Assembly: GCF_033807715.1 (NCBI RefSeq) | Contig: NC_084589.1 | Span: 55,444,066-55,508,065, forward strand | Origin: Cololabis saira | Lineage: Eukaryota; Chordata; Actinopteri; Beloniformes; Belonidae | DNA: 64,000 nt | Direction: 5' to 3' | Shown: positions 1-11,600 of the stretch, piece by piece | Layout: each line of letters begins with the position of its first letter | How positions within the stretch are numbered: position 1 is the first letter of the stretch | Program-made: the position numbers and the translations under genes | The notes under the pieces: model-generated | The model's input: the letters and a program-made list of their open reading frames with translations, nothing else | Told to the model about the DNA's origin: nothing | The model's database searches: none

Positions 1-290
1 ACAAAGGGTACGGCTGGATAACGTAAAAAAAAGGGAATCTGAAATGTATGAAAATACTAATGTTTGTCAAAAGTGTTTGCAGCAGATTGAGTACGAAGGG
101 GAGGCTCAGCGGAACCAGCCAATTAATTAATTCACACCAATCAACAAAAGGCCCCACGTCACACGTCTCAAACAAAAGAAAATGAGAACTGCTGGTGAGC
201 CCACATAATCTCTCTCCTGCCTATGGTAACTTCATCATGTAAGTGCATGGAAATCTGTCTGTGAGCCAACTATAGTAACTAATCTTTAAC

Positions 291-876
291 TAGAGGTGTC
301 AAGTAACAAAGTACAAATACCTCATTACCTTACTTAAGTAGACATTTTGGTTATGTATACTTCACTGGAGTAATTATTTTTCAGACGGTTCTTTACTTTT
401 ACTCCTTACATTTTCACGCAATTATCTGTACTTTTTACTCCTTATATTTTAAAAACAGCCTTGTTACTCTATTTCATTTCGGCCTTTTTTAAAAACTATC
501 CAGTTAAATTGCTCCATCCGGATAGAGTGAATTTGGTTGTGGTTGGATGAGAAGTATAAACATAATTGGTTTGTACGTGTCTGCTCTCTGAAACACATGT
601 TAATGCTCAATAGTACACATATATGGTTCTTTAATATATTTGCATTATACTAAGACACATTCATTTTCAATGGCTTTTAGCCTTAATGACTTTTCCCCCC
701 CTTATATTACTTTTAATTTTATACTTTAAGTAGTTATGAAACCAGTACTTTTATACTTTTACTGGAAAAAAAACTTGAGTTGATACATCAACTACCAACT
801 TCTACAGGAGCATTTTTGAACTCTAATATCTATACTTCTACCTGAGTAATGAATGTGAATACTTTTGACACCTCTG
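291..876. mobile_element. Non-autonomous hAT element with perfect 8-bp TSD
   Basis: The ends are inverted copies of AGAGGTGTCAA, and the flanks carry a perfect 8-bp duplication TCTTTAAC at 283-290 and 877-884. TIRs plus an 8-bp TSD are the hAT signature. The interior is AT-rich and has no coding capacity. It lies immediately before the retroviral RNase H remnant, so it probably inserted into the ERV. Seen: TIR and TSD. Inferred: the hAT assignment. Confidence 0.8.
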
Positions 877-884
877 TCTTTAAC

Positions 885-1440
885 ACTTGTCCTGACTTTT
901 CTTGTTTTCTTCACTGACGGCTCTGCTTATAAAAATGGAATACCATACGCAGGTGATACAATTTGTGATAATTCTTAATTGTTGAAAGCGCCGCCTTGCC
1001 CTCCTCCAGCTCCACCCAAGTAGATGAAACTATATATACTGATCAAAAGGTAAACTGTTACAATCTATACAGATTCCAGATGCTTTTGGTTGTGTACACG
1101 ATTTATATATTGTGGGCGAACCGAGGATTTATCACATCCTCGGAGACACCCGTTAAACGTGGTTAATTGATTGGTGAACTGTTACAAACCTGTCAACTAC
1201 CTTCATCTATTGCTTTGTTAAATGTGAAGCCCACACCCAGTCCAAGGACCCTGTGTCACTAGGCAATGCTTTGGCTGACCATGCAGCAAAAGAAACTGCC
1301 AAATTAGGCTTACCTGTCCCAGTAAAGCTCTGCCCTTCTATACCCGCTAACGACCTGGTTTCTCCTAATGATGTAGCCCTCCTACATGAGACTACTGATG
1401 TGAAGAAACACAGATTGTAGCATTCCCATGATTGTGAAAA
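885..1440 (+). pseudogene. Endogenous retrovirus pol remnant, RNase H region
   Basis: Plus-strand translation at about 900-950 gives an FTDGS-type RNase H motif with the first catalytic Asp. At about 1200-1330 there is a DPVSLGNALAD-type segment typical of the RNase H C-terminus of gamma-like retroviral pol, followed by a spacer toward integrase. The pieces lie in different frames with stops between them, so the region is dead. The interval 1440-1830 has no clear coding match and includes an AT-rich stretch near 1690-1740. It is an old retroviral copy with no functional protein. Exact ERV clade not determined. Confidence 0.65.
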
Positions 1441-1835
1441 TGTAAATAATTTGTGGGTCAGCAACGACGGCCGCGTTGTGAAACCCACATCCTTGTACTC
1501 GTGACTAGCACATATGTCACATAGTTGATCACATGTGAGCAAATGGAATGTGTAAGCATACAAGCTTACACATAATAAGCTCCAAGATTTGCATCCTATA
1601 AAAAAATATTGGAAAAGTTATCAACACTTCCCCCCACTGTGACTTTTTTTGAAGCTCTGCAAATAGACTTTATTCATATACCAAAATGAATATGGATATG
1701 AAAATGAAATGAAATGAAAATGAAAATATTCTTGTATGTGTAGATAATTTTTGACCAGACTTAAATGGACAATGTCGTTGCCTTTGGTCCTAATGTCGAT
1801 GAGGTCAACACCCGTCAAGGATTACGGGTAGAGTT

Positions 1836-2112
1836 ATGACTATACCAAGCGATTCAGTTCTATGTATGAAGAAGATGGACTTCCATGCCATGGATGAATC
1901 CATGATATCATTGTGTTCTACTCTAACCTCTGCCGTTCAGTCAATCCACAGAAAAGTAAAAGCTGTCCAGTCTCTTCCTAGTGGCAAACCATGCCACCCG
2001 GAGACTTTGTGTCAGAGAAAACCTCGCTGGTCCAAGGCTCAACACGTCCTGCACCACCGACACTGGAGTCAAGTGTGAAGGCCGTCTAACCTGGTTCCAC
2101 GCATCCCACTGC
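1836..2112 (+). pseudogene. Endogenous retrovirus pol remnant, integrase C-terminus
   Basis: Reading across frames, the segment resembles the end of gamma-like retroviral integrase. It ends in a HASHCKK motif at about 2098-2120, which in that family marks the last residues of pol. The match crosses frames and contains a stop, so it is degenerate. It continues the RNase H remnant upstream in the same orientation. Confidence 0.6.
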
Positions 2113-2132
2113 AAGAAAACAACACCTCCACC

Positions 2133-2417
2133 ATGCACCGGAAACCAGCTGATTCCCTCTTCTTCCTGTGGATCCTCGTCCTCACCACCGTCGGAGCCAG
2201 TGAAAGAAGCAACGCAGACTCGGAAAGCCCAGAAGTAGCTGAACTTCAACACCCCAAGAAATCCACGACTGGCAGAGGAGCAGAGGAGCAGCGCAGGCCC
2301 CAAGAGGCCCAGAAGCAGAAGCATTGTACATGCCAAGACACTCACATCTGTCACAGGAACAAGACAGATAACCTTACAAATACCACAAACGAGACAATTA
2401 TACTACTTGATATTTGA
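2133..2417 (+). pseudogene. Possible ERV env N-terminal remnant
   Basis: An ATG with an A at -3 opens a 94-residue frame just after the integrase tail, where env begins in gamma-like retroviruses. It has a hydrophobic leader (about residues 9-23) that could be a signal peptide, and several N-x-S/T sequons near its end. The frame then stops, so any env is truncated to its first tenth. Assignment rests on position, leader and sequons rather than on recognised env motifs. Confidence 0.45.
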
Positions 2418-2639
2418 ATTTGCTTTGTTGGCATGTTGTTATTTGGCTTCTGATCACATGTTTAAGGTAAAAATATGTATGAATCAAACTACTACTAAAA
2501 TTATGTACTCCACGGTAACTCCACCTGTACCATCAGTGGAGGAGGAAAATTCAGACTTTCTGTTCAAAATTGAGATTGACTGTAATTGAACATCACAAAA
2601 AAAAGAAAGAAATAATGTGAATTGTCGAGACGCAATGTC

Positions 2640-2890
2640 ATGCAAGTTCCAGTTTCCTGAAAACCTGCAGGGGAACGACGCCTTGCAGGTTGCCCCAGCC
2701 TCATACCCCCGCTTGACCCATTTTCACACAAGTTCCTGCGTCTTGCATCCCTGCTGAGATGGCACCCTGGAAGTGGCTTTGACTTCCAGCCCCTGCAGGG
2801 ACGAGGACTTACAGGCGGCTCCAGTCTCATACAGTGCTCGAGACAGATTGTCACACAAGTTCCGGCGTCCTGAATCCCTGCTGAGAAACT
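2640..2890. repeat. Imperfect tandem duplication, about 128 bp
   Basis: Two diverged units share CACACAAGTTCC and a following ATCCCTGCTGAGA block (about 2725-2760 and 2853-2887). CTGCAGGG motifs recur through the interval. No coding function is visible. It may be part of the ERV 3' region. Confidence 0.5.
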
Positions 2891-3269
2891 CACTACTCAC
2901 AAGCAGACTTCTGAACTGGTTTTGATAAATTCCTCAACACAGCAAAGGGGAAAAAAAAGAAAAATAAGAAATAACAAGTGTGTTCCTGTATATGCTTTAT
3001 GCATTACGCACAAATAAAACGATCGTCATGACTATCATTTATTTGATAATTTGGCTGCTATACAGCATGTTCTCGCTGCAAATCAACCGCGTCGCCGTGC
3101 GCGAAGCAGAACGGTTTTTATGAACGCATTCGTGCGTCAGCCCTTCAATCCCCTGGACGTGCTGTCGGACCGGGCTGTCCAGGCAGCCGTGACACCGATC
3201 CTCCTGCCGTGCCCGAGCACCTATATGTGTGATGACAGGGAATCAGTGCATTGACGAGCAGCGCTGCGT
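2891..3269. other. No gene assigned; short ORF resembling a transposase N-terminus
   Basis: A 67-residue plus-strand frame at 3051-3254 contains an NPLDVLSD-like stretch reminiscent of the N-terminus of PIF/Harbinger transposases. It is too short and isolated to call. Nothing else is seen. Confidence 0.2.
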
Positions 3270-3277
3270 GTCTCCAC

Positions 3278-4212
3278 CAGTGTTGTGCTAGTTACTGAAA
3301 AATAGTAACTAGTTACCATTACTAGTTACTTCATTAAAAAGTAACTCAGTAACTCAGCTACTTAGACCAAAAAGTAATGCGTTACTATGAAAAGTAACTT
3401 TTTAGTTACTTTAAATAAAAACATTCTTTTAAATGCTCCCATTAAAGCCCCTCTAGCCTTCATTTCAGCAGGTTCTGTATGGATTTACATTGTGCATCTT
3501 GTTCTGCATTCTGATTGGCTAAACAGTCTCCCTGCTTCTTCACTTCCTGTGTCAATAACGTTGGTTGCTTAGCAACAAGCTGAGAACGACCAATGAGCTT
3601 CAGCAGCAGCTGAAGAACAGGAGCCTTTGATGAATCGTTCATTACAGTCTCAGATATAATAACCAATGGTAGCATGTCGGTTTATAAGAATCTCTTTGCC
3701 CTGAAGAAAAAAGAGCGAAGACAACGACCCATAACTATTTTCTTCTCTTGAAAAAACACCCCTGCACCGCGGCTTTAGGAGAAAAAGACGCTACAGGGTC
3801 GGGATGCAGCGGCTCAGAAGAGCAGTGGAATACGTGTGAGGCGGGGCTGATCTCTGCAATTTTTGCCCTCTATAATTGTAAAAAGAATTTCACTCATCAC
3901 GGGTTCTTTTTGGAACATAACCCCTGCGAAAAACCAGGGATTGCTGTAAATCCACGTTGCGAAACTCGCCTTCTTTTGGCTCGCCATGACTGTCATGTTT
4001 GTGAAAGAACACACGGCCACTACGTTTCCTCTGGTCTCCGTGGGGAAAAAAGCTTCACTGTATCCAGAAATAACGGAGTAACGCTACCAAACGCCGTTTG
4101 GTAGCGGTAACTGCGTTACTGAATTTAAAAAGTAATGCGTTAGAGTATTAGTTACCGCAAAACTAACGGCGTTACTGTATCCCGTTACTGAATAAAGTTA
4201 GTCCCAACACTG
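3278..4212. mobile_element. Non-autonomous hAT element rich in GTTAC/GTAAC motifs
   Basis: The element starts CAGTGTTG and ends CAACACTG. It is flanked by an 8-bp duplication with one mismatch (GTCTCCAC 3270-3277, GGCTCCAC 4213-4220). Both ends carry many inverted GTTAC/GTAAC motifs that extend the TIR for over 100 bp. A perfect short palindrome (ACCAAACGCCGTTTGGT) lies near 4087. A 118-residue internal frame has no recognisable transposase. Confidence 0.8.
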
Positions 4213-5741
4213 GGCTCCACGCCCGCTGTGTCTCCAAACATCCACAAATACAACGTTGATAAATGCAATAGTGAAAACGGTCAAGCAGCTAAATAAACTT
4301 CAGAATATTTTTTTGAGGTGAAGGATTCTGTTTTACTAGTCAGGAGGATACAATGTGGTCCTATATGCTGAATGATCGTTAAGTTAATTTCTCCTTTCGT
4401 CCATCTTTCACTTTTAATGAAAACAATACATTTCCTCATTATTCTCTTACCAAGACTACTTCTTATTTAGTTGCAGTCTTGTTTTCATCATGAAAAAGGG
4501 TCATTGAAGTATATTTATCATCTTAGTTTTTCATTATAACACACATGACGCACAGGCAGCAGGAATTAGTGGGTTGGTAGCAGTGCTGCGTGTGAAAATG
4601 CACTGATAGTGATCGGTGATCGATTTGCCTGGCATCGATTGATTTGGTTTCAGAACCGGACAGCTCCTCCAAAGAGCGTCTGAAAGAGCGAAACTAAAGG
4701 ACGGTGTTAAGAAGACATCTGAGAAACACTCGTATCTTAGGGTACCTTCTTAGTTGAAACCTTCTTTGAACCTCTCTTAAATCCTTAAGAGAGGTCGGAT
4801 CTGGGAAACCCGGCCAATGTCTTTATAGATTCACCGGGAACTCGCACAACTCTGGGTTAACCAACTCTGGGTTACTTGAGCTGATTCGTAACCGGTGTGT
4901 TGGAACCAACTGAGCGGGTTTAGTCGTCATGGGTTCAAGTAACCTCAAGATGAGACTTTAACTCAGTGTTTGTTAAACCTCCCACCTGGAATACCCCCAG
5001 GATCTCTTCTTGGCTCCCCAAACTACAGGTTGGGCCATGATTGATCCCTTTTGATTTTAATATTGATAAAGTTTGTTTTGAATAGCTTAGTTTATGTCAC
5101 AATTTTTTTTAAACTAATTTAGCTGGAGAGAGGAAACTAATTTGTTGACACAGAATTAATTAGAAGTTGAAAACTGGACTTGAAACATTTAATTAATCTA
5201 TATTTCTCTCACCTAAAGAAAAAAAAAAAGAAAACGACAACTTGGTGAAAGTGAATATATTTATTCATTTGAAAATTACCCATCACCAAACAAATGCTTT
5301 GCAGTTGTTACAGAGAAAACAATGATTAACTGAGTCGACGATCCCCCTCCTGTCTGTTCCCCAAGAGAAGCCTTAAAACTATTACATTTTATGTAAATTC
5401 AGTTATGTCTTATTACTATGCAAAATCAACATGTAAAACCGTTTAGGAAATGTAGTACAATGTAGAAGGGATTTAATTGTTGTAGGATAATAATTAAAGA
5501 AGATACATTAGACGAAAAAAAATCTGACAAGCTTATCATATATTGATACGTTTCCATTAAATGGATGAAAATCCCCTTTTTCCAACACACCATTATTTCC
5601 AGAAGACAATTAACATAATATGATTACAGCAAATGACTAACAAGCTGATAAACCCGTTTTTGTAGTAATACCACTTCTGACCACATGGGGAACCAATGGG
5701 TCTACGTTGTTGAAGAAAGACCAACCGACGATACTGAGCTA
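4213..5741. other. Intergenic DNA with dispersed-repeat remnants, no gene
   Basis: No convincing ORF or RNA gene. A stretch at about 4840-4960 with repeated AACTCTGGGTTA motifs looks like a mobile-element remnant. The rest is AT-rich. Confidence 0.4.
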
Positions 5742-5793
5742 ATGATAATAATAATAATAATAATACTACTACTACTACTACTAATAATAATAA

Positions 5794-5863
<70 letters not shown>

Positions 5864-5920
5864 AATAATAATAAGAATAATAATAATAATAAGAAGAAGA
5901 ATAATAATGATAATGAATGA
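5742..5920. repeat. Trinucleotide microsatellite (AAT)n switching to (ATT)n
   Basis: Runs of AAT with ACT and AAG variants switch to ATT and back, making a potential self-complementary hairpin. Open frames in it are poly-Ile/Leu/Asn artefacts. Confidence 0.95.
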
Positions 5921-6557
5921 GGCCGATCTGCCACATTTTGTAATATCATTTTGTCCCACAATAAGTGCACTGTTGTTGGTGATGAAGCTGACATAAACTT
6001 TATTGTTACATGATGTCAGTGTGTTATTTCTACATAATATGGCTTTAAACATTCCAGGTAAGTAAAATGTCTATTTTGAATGCGAAGAGAAGTTCTTGAA
6101 ACGATTGATTTTCTACCACGCTATAGCAATTTGTTACTATGACAAAAAAAAAAGCTGAGGGAACACAACCCCAATTACAATAATTCCTCAGTGCCAGCAT
6201 GAGTAGGAGCTCGTATCAGAGTCCAACACTGAACTGAAACATTCTCTTATATAATTCTATCAATATCAAATACTGTGACTTTAAAAATTATTATTCTTAT
6301 TCACGCAAACTAGAAAACTGGTACTGGATCACTAACTATGTCATCATTAGAAAAAACACCAGTTTTTCCTTTTGAGCGTCTGGTCAGGATTCATGTACAA
6401 GCATAAAAAATAAGTTTTAATTCAAAGCTTCCATAAAATTGCATCAACATGTGGTAAGATTTCTTTCATCATAATGAATGATGATGATTTACTTTACCGA
6501 CGATGTGGTAACATTATCTACAGTAAGGTTTCTATTTCCACATAAAATGTGTGTTAT

Positions 6558-8164
6558 TATGGGCATGCCAAGTAATGGCATGACCATATTGCAATCGTCC
6601 AGAATGGCCCAAAGGGCAATGTTGCTAGCATTTTGCTAACAAGCTAAAGTCGCAAAAGTCCCACTGCGCACCAGCGGGTGTACAGCATGACCCCGCTCTG
6701 ATGTGGAAAAAAAAAATCCCCAAAAACTAAAACACGGCCGGAAAAACGAGGAAAAACATGAAAATGAAGGCGATATATTAGTATCTAGAAAAGGTTTCCC
6801 TTTTCTTTTTATTATTATTCTTATTCCGCACTTTTTTTCGTCCGTTAATGCGGCCCGAACCGGAACGTGCACCCATGCATGGCATACATCGTTGGATGCG
6901 TCTCCATCATGCCTCGATGGGCATTACTTTTCTCCGTAATAGGGGTTACCGTGGCAACGCTAGTTGCCAAAAAGCAAAAAAAAAGGCGAAAATTCCCACG
7001 CTTATTGCTCGACCGAACTTTGTCGTAGAGACATCGTTCAAACTTTCAAACACTCGGCCTGATTGTCCCTAAAGGTACGTACAAGCTCATTATGCCAAGT
7101 ATTACAGTTTTTGTGATATTGACCTTTCTTTTTTTTTTTTTTTTCCATTTGAATTTGGACGCTTGTTGCTAGGCAACAGGTTATCGTAGAGACATCGTAC
7201 AAATGTTTCCCGACTCGGCACGCTGTGGACTTCAACATACTCAAATTTCATGAAGCTGGGATTTAAGGAAATTTTATGTCAAAATCCAGGCCACATGGCC
7301 CCATTCATTCGGATGGAGTTTTTTACCATGGTGAAAAATAAACCTATCCGTTAACATAGCCTGAACCGGAACATGCACCCATACATGGCATACATCGTTG
7401 GATGCGTCTCCATGGTTCCTCGATGGGCATTACTTTTCTCAGTAAAAAGTGTTACCGTGGCAACGCTAGATGCCAAAAAGCAAAAAAAAAGGCGAAAATT
7501 CGGACGCTTATTGCTCGGCCGAACTTTATCGTAGAGACATGGTTGTAACTTTCAAACACTCGGCCCGATTGGCAGTAACGGCCCCTACAACCTCATTATG
7601 CTAATTACTACAGTTTTTGCGATATTGACCTTTCATTTTTTTTTTTATTTCTGTTTGAATTTGGACGCTTGTTGCCAGGCAACAGGTTATCGTAGAGACA
7701 TCGTACAAATGTCCCCTGACTCGGCACGCTGTGGAATTCAACATACTCAAATTTTATGAAGCTGGGATTTAAGGAAATTTTATGTCAAAATCCAGGCCAA
7801 ATGGCCCCATTCATTCGGATGGGGTTTTGTACCATGGTGAAAAAAAAAACCTATCCGTTAACGTAGCCTGAACCGGAACGTGCACCCATGCACGGCATAC
7901 ATCGTTAGATGCGTCTCCATCTTGCCTCGATGGGCATTACTTTTCTCAGTCAAAAGCGTTACCGTGGCAACGCTAGATGCCAAAAAGCGCGCCCCATTAA
8001 TAACTATTGGGAGCACAGGAATGAATGAAATACAAGCGTAAAAACACCTCAAACTGACATAGAACCACCCTAAACACAACCACTACAGCCCCAAACCAAA
8101 GCAGCAAGAGGGGACGAATGGGCGGTAGGGCATGCCCATATCAAAATTTCCAGAAATTTTCTAG
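6558..8164 (+). mobile_element. Helentron/HINE-like non-autonomous element (copy B)
   Basis: The 5' end TATGGGCATGCC has its inverted partner GGCATGCCCATA at 8129-8140, just inside the 3' end. After it comes a hairpin (AAAATTT-CCAG-AAATTTT) and a terminal CTAG followed by TT. This asymmetric terminal inverted repeat plus 3' hairpin is the structure described for Helentron-associated elements (HINEs). The interior holds three tandem units of about 510 bp, each with the block CGTGCACCCATGCA (near 6865, 7370 and 7875). No Rep/helicase is encoded. A reverse-oriented relative lies at 30914-32012. Confidence 0.7.
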
Positions 8165-8600
8165 TTATTAATGCGACCCACAGGGCAAAGTGGTTTCTAA
8201 AAACTGGTTGTGTCTACTTCTGTTTTGGAAAAAGTACTTGCTGCTGGTCTTTAACTTTTGACTTTAGTTTACTGCAATGAGCCCATCAACAGTAAGTACA
8301 ACTTAAAATTAATTTCAATCGAAAACAGATAGAAAATGAAGTGTTTTGGACACCAATCCAGAGAGGCCTCGTTACGACCGCCAGGAAGGTCCACGACCCT
8401 GCGGTTGTTTCTCCTCACATGGTCACAACTGCAGAAAGACCACAAAACCACTCTGGTTAGCTGTTCATCATTTGCAAAAGTATACAGTGTAACTGCGTTT
8501 TACTTTCAAAACATAAAAACAAAACAAAACAAAACAAAGAAAAATAATTACTTGTCAGTGCTTAATTGCAATAACCTATTAAAAGTTAAACGTTACCTTT
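8165..8600 (-). other. 3' flank of the SecA-like gene with putative 3' UTR intron
   Basis: Immediately after the stop codon (minus strand) a good donor AAAAG|GTAACG occurs at 8597/8596. A good acceptor TTTCTGCAG ends at 8429, defining a possible 168-bp intron in the 3' UTR. No canonical polyadenylation signal was spotted before the HINE-like element begins at 8164. Splicing is inferred only from consensus. Confidence 0.35.
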
Positions 8601-11600
8601 TCACTGCAGGAAGTTGGTGATTTGGACCGTGTGTGGATCATTTTGGTCCCTGTAGCCCTTTCTTTTGATCCAGGTCGTCATGGTGAGGTGATGGTCGACC
8701 GTCATGACCCCTGACCCCTGCAGCCGGCTGAACCATCCGTCCACCAACTTCAGACTTTGTTCCTGAAAACTGTGATCAAACATGGCCAGCCTGCTCGTAT
8801 TCTTCCTCTTCATCTGCAGGATGTTGGAGCTGCTGCCGCCGTCCAGCTGTCTCATCATCGCACCGAGGATCGTCAGTTTGAAGGTTCCCTCAACATCATC
8901 TTTACTCATGGTCCTAGCCAAGTTTGATCTAAAGTCTTCATATTTTGAATCTGCAAACGGACTGTGTGCCTTTTTAGGCCCATAAACAGCTGGAAATTCA
9001 TGGCCACGATATTTCTGCACATCCGTTATCAGGTTGGGATCCAGAGGAGAAGACTTTGCTCTCTCTTTAAGCATAGCCTGTGCTAGTTTTCCACTCAGGT
9101 TCATGTTTTTAGCTTCCAGCATACTACGGACTGGTGGCTGACGGTCCGTATTCAGGATTTTTCCAATTTCTGGATTTTGGGTTGCATGTTTTTGCCATTC
9201 CTTGTATTGTTTCACTTTCCAAACCCCTGGTATGGTTACTGTTTTGCTGTCTTTGATGATCCTGTTTGGTTCAGCTCCCTCTGCCATGTACCAGTTTCCA
9301 CCTCTGACTCTTTGAGTCCACTCTGAGCGCTTGATTAAACCCTCCCATTGGCCGGGGTTTCTGAGCAGATCAGCAGCCTCCATGGACCTGAGCCGGTTTG
9401 CTTCCAATGTGACCTCATGTTGACCAGCGTTTGGTTTAATGCCTTGTGCAAAAGCATGAAACAGTGAGGTCTTGCCGTCTGTGAATATGACCGTGTTATT
9501 GATTAACGCATCATAACGGCCATCGGGATATTGGGCACTCTTTGGTGTGTAGATCAGTGTGACAGTTTGACTGGCAGGTTTATTGGTCGGGTTCATCACT
9601 TGCATTTTAGTAAGTTTGCCACGTCTGTCCTGTGTTAGTATGACAGCTTTAGTTCCAGTGACCTCTGACAGGAATTGGACATCAAGAATTGCACCCCTTG
9701 TCTTAGGATTTTTGACTTTCTCTGCATGTGATCTTGAGAGTTTACTTGCTTTTGCTGCTTTTTGTTTCTGGTGATCTCTGAATTTATCCTTTACTTTGTT
9801 AAAGCCAGATTCTGCTTTTTCCCTTATGGCGTCATTCACTTTACCTTGAACAGAAGAGACAATGTGACTGAAGAACTTCTGATGGGACACTTCCACTAAA
9901 GCATCAGCCAGTAATTCACTGATGGTGCCGGCCAACTCCTGCTTGAATTCTCTCAGCATCTCAAGTTCTGAAGATGACAGGTCATTTATCTCAACTTTCT
10001 CTGTCATAGAGCGTTCTTTTTTAAAAGAATTCAGCTCCTCCTTAAGTTTTAAGAAAAACTTGTCGGACAGAGTGAGTACTGCAGCAGTGGCATCTGCTGC
10101 CAGGATCCCGTAGTGGACAGTTTTGATGATGGTTAGAATTGTATGTGCTTTTCCTGTAGTATGAGCTCTAGCTGCGTCCATTATTTTGATTATGGATGAG
10201 TTGAGCTTGTTCTGCCAGTCCAGGTCAGCCTTAAATGGTTGTAGAGCAGTTTTGCTGTACCGTTTGAAAATAAACAGCAGGTCACTCCTTCTGTCCTTGT
10301 CCTTCAATAGATCGTTGAGTTGTTCCTTATGTTCGAGGTGTGAGAGGATAATAGAGTCTACCAATGTGTTCAAGGGGTTGTTGTCTATGTTAGTTTTCAC
10401 TTGTTCAACAATTCTCTTTGACAAATCTGTTTTGATTCTTTCAAGTATTTCCTTCAGTAGTGCGTCTTGTGCCTTCTCAAGTCCTTTAAAAATGACTTCC
10501 TTCACAATGTGTTTGGAACTGCTTTTTATTGCATTCTTCATGCTTGTTTTTGTGACCTGACTGAAGCTTGCTTTAGCCTGCTTGGAGAGAAACTTTGGCA
10601 AAGCCTTCAGCTTTTTCCCTAAACCTTTTAGTGCCATTTTGAAAGCTTTGAAGCCCTGTTTTACCAACTTTATCAACTTACCAACTCCAAAGGAAATAAG
10701 TGATATACCGATTGAAATGGCTTTCTCTATAGCCCATGACTTCCAGCTGAACTCTCCTGTCACAAGGGCCTCTATGCCGTAGATACAGTCTGATACGCCT
10801 TCAGTGATGAGTCCCATGCCAACCTTAGCCAGAGTACCAAATGTAAACACTGTGAGCAATACTCCAGCAACAATCTGAAGAATTCCAAGAAAGAGCACCA
10901 CCAGAGCACCCCATAATGTGGGCTCTTCTTCGACAGCAAATATATATTTCATACCTTTATTGTAGAGGTTGTAAGCTTCAGCTTGGAGTTCTTCATCAGC
11001 ACTTGAAACCAGGGAGAAGACTGGTGATTTTTTGGCCAATGCATCCTTTTCCTTGTCACGAATTTCCTCCAGCTTTTTGATGGCCTCAGTGATGTTCTCA
11101 TCAAATGACTTGTACATGTTGCACTTGGTTGTGAATTGCTTTTCAAGGCTGGTTGGGTCATTGTTGGTTGAGGTTGCAGTGGACATTTTCACAAACTGCA
11201 AACAGATCAAGCTTTCTTCAATGAGATATTCTAGAGAATCTTTAGCTTTTCTCAAATCTGTTATTGCATTAGTGAGATAATCTGGATTCCTCTGCATTAT
11301 TGTGCAGTATGCATGATTGTAAAAAGCAATGGATGCCCAGCTTTCATCTTGATTCATGGCTTTTTCAAAGAGCTTGGTGCTGACGTCCCATTGTTTTTTA
11401 TCTAGTGCTATATTTCCAAACTTGATGTAATGATAAATGCTAGAAGAAGGTGAAGTCTGATTTTCAGACTGACTTTTTGCCTTTGACACGTCATCTTTCA
11501 GTCTCAGTTGCAGTTCATCTCTCTTCAACTGTTCAATGTCTTCTGAATGAATTTGCAGCCAGATCCCCCAGAACTCATTCATGACGGCCACAACAGCTCT

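Noticed and set aside
3051..3254. Small protein gene
   Set aside because: Isolated 67-codon frame with only a weak resemblance to a Harbinger N-terminus.
6558..8164. Canonical Helitron
   Set aside because: The 5' end does not start with TC. The asymmetric inverted ends fit Helentron/HINE better.
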